The notes under the pieces: generated by a model
Told to the model about the DNA's origin: nothing
Databases searched by the model: none
What the model saw: only the letters and a program-made list of their open reading frames with translations
NCBI GenBank assembly: GCA_964523895.1
Contig: CAZGBJ010000009.1
Coordinates: 28,870 to 92,869 of the forward strand
Direction: 5' to 3'
Length of the DNA stretch: 64,000 bases
From: UBA7359 sp964523895
GTDB taxonomy: Bacteria; Pseudomonadota; Gammaproteobacteria; Eutrophobiales; Eutrophobiaceae
Part shown: positions 60,392 through 64,000 of the stretch, one piece after another
Position numbering within the stretch: position 1 is the first letter of the stretch
How the letters are laid out: the number at the start of each line of letters is the position of its first letter
Program-made: the position numbers and the translations under genes

Positions 60392-60832
60392 TTATTTCAA
60401 GGGCACTATTTTTTGATCAAGTAAGCTAGATAACTTCAAAGTTGCTTTATTATTGTCAGCATCATGCTCAGATCGTGTATTAATATACAACAGTAACATC
60501 AACATACCAGATATTAGAAATGCACTTATTGTTAATGATGGAGTTGAGATTAACAGTGTTATCGTAAAGCCGACAACAATTGAAAGACTAATCGTGCATT
60601 TTGCCTTTCTATTAATAGATTTATTTGTCATCCAATTTTCAATAACTGGTCCGAACTTTGGATGTTGCAATATTCTTTGACTTAAAGCTGGATTAGATTT
60701 GGAAAACGCCCATACAGCGACTATTAATAAACAAGTCGTTGGCATTAAAGGCAAAAACAAACCGATAATACCCAGTGCTGTAGCTATAAAACCAACACAT
60801 AATAAGAAATATTTTTTTATTATTTCGCTCAT
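60392..60832 (-). CDS. ybaN: YbaN-like DUF454 inner-membrane protein
   Basis: 146 residues with four hydrophobic segments and the family signature FIATALGIIGLFLPLMPTTC, then LLIVAVWAFSKSNPALSQRI and HPKFGPVIENWMTNKSINRK. Related to E. coli YbaN. The C-terminus is hydrophilic. Function unknown. Confidence 0.88.
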   Translation of the reverse strand: MSEIIKKYFLLCVGFIATALGIIGLFLPLMPTTCLLIVAVWAFSKSNPALSQRILQHPKFGPVIENWMTNKSINRKAKCTISLSIVVGFTITLLISTPSLTISAFLISGMLMLLLYINTRSEHDADNNKATLKLSSLLDQKIVPLK

Positions 60833-61006
60833 AAATACCTTTATATAAATAAATAGCTACGGGAATGATTAAAAACTATTTCCGGAGCATTCATAATGCA
60901 TTAACACTTATATCGACCCGCATTAAATAATGCTTTAATTATTGAACCATCAAGGACAATAACTATTTGATAATATTGGATATTTTTTATATTAGAGAGA
61001 AAAGAT

Positions 61007-61798
61007 TTAGCTCTTACGTGTAGGCTTGGAATTACTACTAATCGTTTTTGCTCCGACAACATCTCGTTTTAATAAACATTTCATTAATACTTTTTCAAGG
61101 TCGGAGCGACCAATTTGATGAGGATAATTTTCTTTTACGTGTTCTGGCGTTAATAATTTACCTATCGCATGAATATTAGAGAGAAGTGTGCTCAATCTGC
61201 CAGATTGTGACTCATCCATTTTATCAAACACACTTAGCTTTTTTTTATTTTCAATCGCAGCAAATAAATCAGTCGAAACTATTAAATATTCTATATCGTC
61301 TAATGTTAAAGGGTGTGTCAAAAAAGGGTACTTGAAGACAACGCCCGGTTCTGCTGTTGCCAACATAGCGGCTTTTTTTTCTTTCAGTGCCTGATTAAAT
61401 ATTTCACTTCGAAAAATGATAATGCCGGCATCTTTTTTATTTTCCCATAATTTTGAAATCGTAAATGCATCAGAAAATTCTTGTGACAACAATAATATGT
61501 CCAGTTCTTTCTCAAAATGAGTTCCACTATCATCACCCGGATAATGCCAAAACTTGTTATCGAGTAGAGTATCAAAGAGTCCTGAACTCATGCCTCTAAA
61601 CAAATAACCCTTATTCTCATATTCTAAAGCCAAAAAAGCATAGCGCTGATCAATCATACGATTAATTGTACCCGCCCAACCATGATCATTCTCTTCTACA
61701 GAAGAGGATGGTGAATGTGCGTTATGCTGGTATGCAGTTTGATTGCTTGATGTTTTTTTCATATAGAATTTCATACATATAGGTTTATTATGTACCAC
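61007..61798 (-). CDS. Uncharacterised protein, possibly ADP-ribosyltransferase-like
   Basis: 263 residues that I cannot assign. The N-terminal ~40 are polar and low-complexity. The core has YLFRGMSSGLFDTLLDNKFW, then LDILLLSQEFSDAFTISKLW, IIIFRSEIFNQALKEKKAAM and VFKYPFLTHPLTLDDIEYLI. The RGMSSG box followed by a late YPF...D-E region is loosely like ADP-ribosyltransferase folds, but the catalytic triad is not clear. Start may be Met9 or Met13. Basic C-terminus. It is divergent from the next gene by 34 bases. Confidence 0.55.
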   Translation of the reverse strand: MVHNKPICMKFYMKKTSSNQTAYQHNAHSPSSSVEENDHGWAGTINRMIDQRYAFLALEYENKGYLFRGMSSGLFDTLLDNKFWHYPGDDSGTHFEKELDILLLSQEFSDAFTISKLWENKKDAGIIIFRSEIFNQALKEKKAAMLATAEPGVVFKYPFLTHPLTLDDIEYLIVSTDLFAAIENKKKLSVFDKMDESQSGRLSTLLSNIHAIGKLLTPEHVKENYPHQIGRSDLEKVLMKCLLKRDVVGAKTISSNSKPTRKS

Positions 61799-61832
61799 AA
61801 TAATATTTACCTACTATATTTATTGTTAGTTT

Positions 61833-62453
61833 ATGTGGAAAATTATCTTAATAATAATAGCGGTCATAATATACTTCTGGCAAAGTAATGAGCCGACAAT
61901 AATAAATTCTAATATTACTGATATTTTTCCTATTGAATATATTTCCGGTTTATCAATTGATACATCACCAATTCAAAAGAACATTAATCGTTCAAAAAAA
62001 TCATTTCAATTTAATGAATATCAAATAACGCCATTGGCTGAGTTTCAACTGGTTGCCAGAGTTCTTTCTGCAAAACGATATCGTACTGACCATGAAGCAG
62101 AGCTTTCTCCTGTTGATTTAGCCCTGGGTTGGGGTCCTATGTCAAAACAAAAAAATCTGGATGAACTTACAATATCACAATCCAGACGTTGGTATTATTG
62201 GCGTACTGAAAATTTTCCAATACCCAGAAAAGAGATAGAAACTAATAGCGCTAATATGCATTTTATCCCTGGCAACCCTGTCATCGATAAAAAGTTAAAG
62301 TCCATTCAAACAGGTGACACTGTAAAGCTAATGGGCTACCTTGTACACGTTGTCGGCGATGATGGCTGGCGCTGGACAAGTTCGATGACTCGCAATGATA
62401 CAGGCGCAAGTTCCTGTGAAGTTATATTACTTGAGGGTATTTCAGTAAATTAA
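61833..62453 (+). CDS. Conserved membrane-anchored protein of unknown function
   Basis: 206 residues: one N-terminal membrane helix (~2-17), then an extracytoplasmic domain with conserved blocks YQITPLAEFQLVARVLSAKR, LSPVDLALGWGPMSKQKNL, SQSRRWYYWRTENFPIPRKE, ANMHFIPGNPVIDKKLKSIQ and DDGWRWTSSMTRNDTGASSC. I recognise the same blocks as a recurrent uncharacterised family in Gram-negative genomes. No role assigned. The 'GDTVKLMGYLV' segment suggests an OB-like barrel. Confidence 0.7.
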   Translation: MWKIILIIIAVIIYFWQSNEPTIINSNITDIFPIEYISGLSIDTSPIQKNINRSKKSFQFNEYQITPLAEFQLVARVLSAKRYRTDHEAELSPVDLALGWGPMSKQKNLDELTISQSRRWYYWRTENFPIPRKEIETNSANMHFIPGNPVIDKKLKSIQTGDTVKLMGYLVHVVGDDGWRWTSSMTRNDTGASSCEVILLEGISVN

Positions 62454-62456
62454 ATA

Positions 62457-62770
62457 ATGGTGCCCAGGGACAGAATAGAACTGCCGACACGATGATTTTC
62501 AGTCGAAGACACGACATGTGCCTCTGGCAGGTAACCCCAAGATTCTGATCGCTTTTTTCTCACCCTCACCTGTCCGCTATCTGACGACCGAAGGAATCCC
62601 GAAATTATCCGATATATTTTCTGGGGAAATGCTGAAAAACTCGATCTGAATCATTGAGTTACTGAAATCGACCATCGAAACTGGGTCGAAATTCTGATAG
62701 GTCTCAAGACTGCCCCTCTCTGAGATTTTAAGCTGAGGAATGACTTCGATACCCCCTTCCTGAAACCGAC
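62457..62770. other. Gene-free, higher-G+C decayed insertion
   Basis: About 310 bases without a credible frame, visibly more G+C-rich than both neighbours. It begins with the tag TGGTGCCCAGGGACAGAAT right after a gene stop and ends inside the truncated TauE/SafE-like gene. Most likely a relic of an insertion sequence or similar element, but I see no recognisable transposase. Confidence 0.45.
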
Positions 62771-62877
62771 TCAGAAATTGCCAGCATTATTGTCGAAATA
62801 ATTCCACCACACATACCAACACCATTCAGTGTGCTAAACAAACCAAGATTAAAAGCGATAATTAAATGTACTAACAT
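62728..62877 (-). pseudogene. 5' fragment of a TauE/SafE-like gene
   Basis: Minus-strand ATG at 62877 opens LVHLIIAFNLGLFSTLNGVG followed by MCGGIISTIML, the first membrane helix and the GMCGG signature of the TauE/SafE-like family found in cbb3 oxidase-hemN-fnr clusters. After ~35 residues homology ends and the frame runs into unrelated DNA with a stop at 62728-62730. A functional protein would need ~220 residues, so the gene is broken. Confidence 0.65.
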
Positions 62878-62940
62878 GAATTGTTTCTATGTAAGAATAC
62901 TGAAACAATATACTGGAAAATTAATGTATAGTTATTAAAT

Positions 62941-63705
62941 TCAAACAACAGAGTTATTGGTATCAGATTTATCCTGGAATCCATCACACATTGAATGTAA
63001 TGCTGGCAAATTATCAAGTCGAATCGCTTTTTTATTTATTGTCACTAGACCATTACGCTGGAATTTCGTAAACAAACGGCTTACGGTTTCAATAGTTAAA
63101 CTAAGGTAACTTCCTATCTCCTGTCTCGACATAGGTAAATTATATTCCTTTGCCGAGTAACCTAGACTATGAAATCGTGATGAAAGTGTCACCAACAATG
63201 TGGCAATACGCTCTTCCGCATTACGTTTACTGATTGTTAACAAAAGTTTATTCTCACTAGACAGTTCTCGACTCATTAAGCGAAATATTTGATTTTGTAG
63301 ATCTGGGATTTCCATACATATTTCATTAATCTTGTTATAAGGTAATGAACAGAATGTTGTCACTTCCATAGCTACTGCTGAACAAATATGTTGATGCTGA
63401 TCAATTGCATCAAAGCCAATGATTTCGCCTGGAAAATAAAACCCGACAATTTGCTCTTCACCAGTTTCATTCATTATATAAACTTTGACTGAACCAGAAC
63501 GTACTGCATAAAAAGAACTGAATGTATCACCCGCTCGAAAAATAGCATCACCTTTGTTTATAGGGCGAGATCCTTTAATGATATGTTCCAATTTTCCAAG
63601 GTCTTCCGCATTTAATCCCCTAGGTAAACAGAGTTCATGCAAATTACAGTTTGAACATGCCGCCTTAAGTTTGGAAAAATTGATAACTTGTTCTTGTGTA
63701 CTCAT
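62941..63705 (-). CDS. fnr: Fnr/Anr-type oxygen-responsive regulator
   Basis: 254 residues from ATG 63705. The four iron-sulfur cysteines of Fnr are visible: C17, C20 and C26 in CSNCNLHELCLP and C108 in HICSAVAM. A cNMP-like sensor domain and dimer helix follow, then a helix-turn-helix SRQEIGSYLSLTIETVSRLF with the E..SR contacts that read TTGAT-N4-ATCAA boxes. It should act as a dimer with [4Fe-4S] clusters that oxygen destroys. Between hemN and a broken TauE/SafE-like gene. A TTG at 63720 would add five residues. Confidence 0.93.
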   Translation of the reverse strand: MSTQEQVINFSKLKAACSNCNLHELCLPRGLNAEDLGKLEHIIKGSRPINKGDAIFRAGDTFSSFYAVRSGSVKVYIMNETGEEQIVGFYFPGEIIGFDAIDQHQHICSAVAMEVTTFCSLPYNKINEICMEIPDLQNQIFRLMSRELSSENKLLLTISKRNAEERIATLLVTLSSRFHSLGYSAKEYNLPMSRQEIGSYLSLTIETVSRLFTKFQRNGLVTINKKAIRLDNLPALHSMCDGFQDKSDTNNSVV

Positions 63706-63840
63706 CTCGCTATACCACAACCTTAAGATAAATAGTTACTTTATAATTGCCATTCTATGTTGCAAGTAATTAATATTATTATAGTATTTTGGAAGGCTCA
63801 AGCTTAAATAATAAAGTTTCTGAATTATTCTTTAACTAGA

Positions 63841-63999
63841 TTAAATCATTTTAGAGTATTTTTTATTATTTTCTCCATCGTGATAGATATCAAAAACAGA
63901 ACATATATTTCTGATCAAAAATCTTCCTGCAGGTAATATTTTAATAGGCGGATTCAAGTTGCTAGTGCAACAGATGGGTTGATGCCTAAAAATACCTGA
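63841..63999 (-). CDS. hemN: Oxygen-independent coproporphyrinogen III oxidase (partial, C-terminus)
   Basis: The last 52 codons of a gene entering from the right edge. The end PAGRFLIRNICSVFDIYHDG and KKYSKMI closely match the HemN C-terminus (GRLLIRNICMCFDVY...QFSRVI in E. coli). The residues nearest the edge are less similar. Makes protoporphyrinogen IX precursors without oxygen; adjacent to fnr, as in many gammaproteobacteria. Confidence 0.7.
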   Translation of the reverse strand, partial: SGIFRHQPICCTSNLNPPIKILPAGRFLIRNICSVFDIYHDGENNKKYSKMI

Positions 64000-64000
64000 T

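Noticed and set aside
63880..63893. GTGAT-AGAT-ATCAA, a near match to an Fnr box upstream of fnr
   Set aside because: It falls within the conserved HemN C-terminal coding sequence (FDIYHDG), about 175 bases before the fnr start, so the match is most likely coincidental.
1..64000. CRISPR array, rRNA operon, prophage or integrase
   Set aside because: I saw no regularly spaced direct repeats, no rRNA sequences and no integrase or structural phage genes; the repeats present are dispersed hairpins.

Overview
The window is chromosomal DNA of a gammaproteobacterium with an A+T-rich genome. Three syntenic blocks point there: miaB-phoH-ybeY-corC-lnt; ponA divergent from pilMNOPQ-aroK-aroB followed by dgt, damX and gltBD; and an anaerobic cluster of hemN, an Fnr/Anr-type regulator and a broken TauE/SafE-like gene. 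Every tract with recognisable proteins encodes Gram-negative envelope functions (Lnt, PBP1A, type IV pilus, SPOR proteins). I cannot assign a genus; a non-enteric, free-living or marine lineage is an inference.

Layout. 1-2051 (-): tungstate-type ABC transporter, with the binding protein and permease fused into one polypeptide. 2126-7879 (+): coiled-coil protein, then the miaB/phoH/ybeY/corC/lnt block. 7866-12381 (-): cNMP-domain Na+/H+ antiporter, DUF368 protein, hemE. 12571-16147: rhodanese, YqeC-like and MddA-like proteins, a LysR/GST divergent pair and an unusual tRNA-Cys. 16182-30640: an accessory-rich stretch of small genes, decayed fragments, hairpin repeats, a mobile mystery A/B pair, a lipase-maturation-factor-like fusion, an A+T-rich DUF488 two-gene island and a RelE-type toxin-antitoxin locus with a relic of a second copy. 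29198-35189 (-): glutamate synthase. 35536-45253 (-): damX, dgt, a MITE-like element, aroB, aroK, pilQPONM. 45443-55107 (+): ponA, priA, argS, a SPOR protein and a Ser/Thr kinase-cNMP fusion. 55108-55689: non-coding, holding a tRNA-Gly cut off in its T-arm next to a triple-hairpin repeat. 55690-60832: response regulator, metallo-beta-lactamase-fold protein, thiS, thiG, trmB, HAD phosphatase, cysQ, ybaN. 60833-64000: two uncharacterised genes, a decayed region, fnr and the hemN end.

How it fits together. Most of the window is housekeeping: tRNA modification, ribosome maturation, lipoprotein acylation, haem, shikimate, glutamate and thiamine synthesis, cell-wall synthesis and replication restart. 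The most unusual features are non-coding. A family of short hairpins (5-7 bp stems in most copies closing a TCCN tetraloop, with stem sequences that change while pairing is kept) recurs at five intergenic loci; one copy abuts a truncated tRNA gene and another reaches the end of gltD. A separate element of about 243 bp with 20-bp terminal inverted repeats fills the whole aroB-dgt gap. The best candidates for undescribed biology are the hairpin family, the DUF488 pair, the TupA-TupB fusion and the kinase/receiver/MBL neighbourhood.
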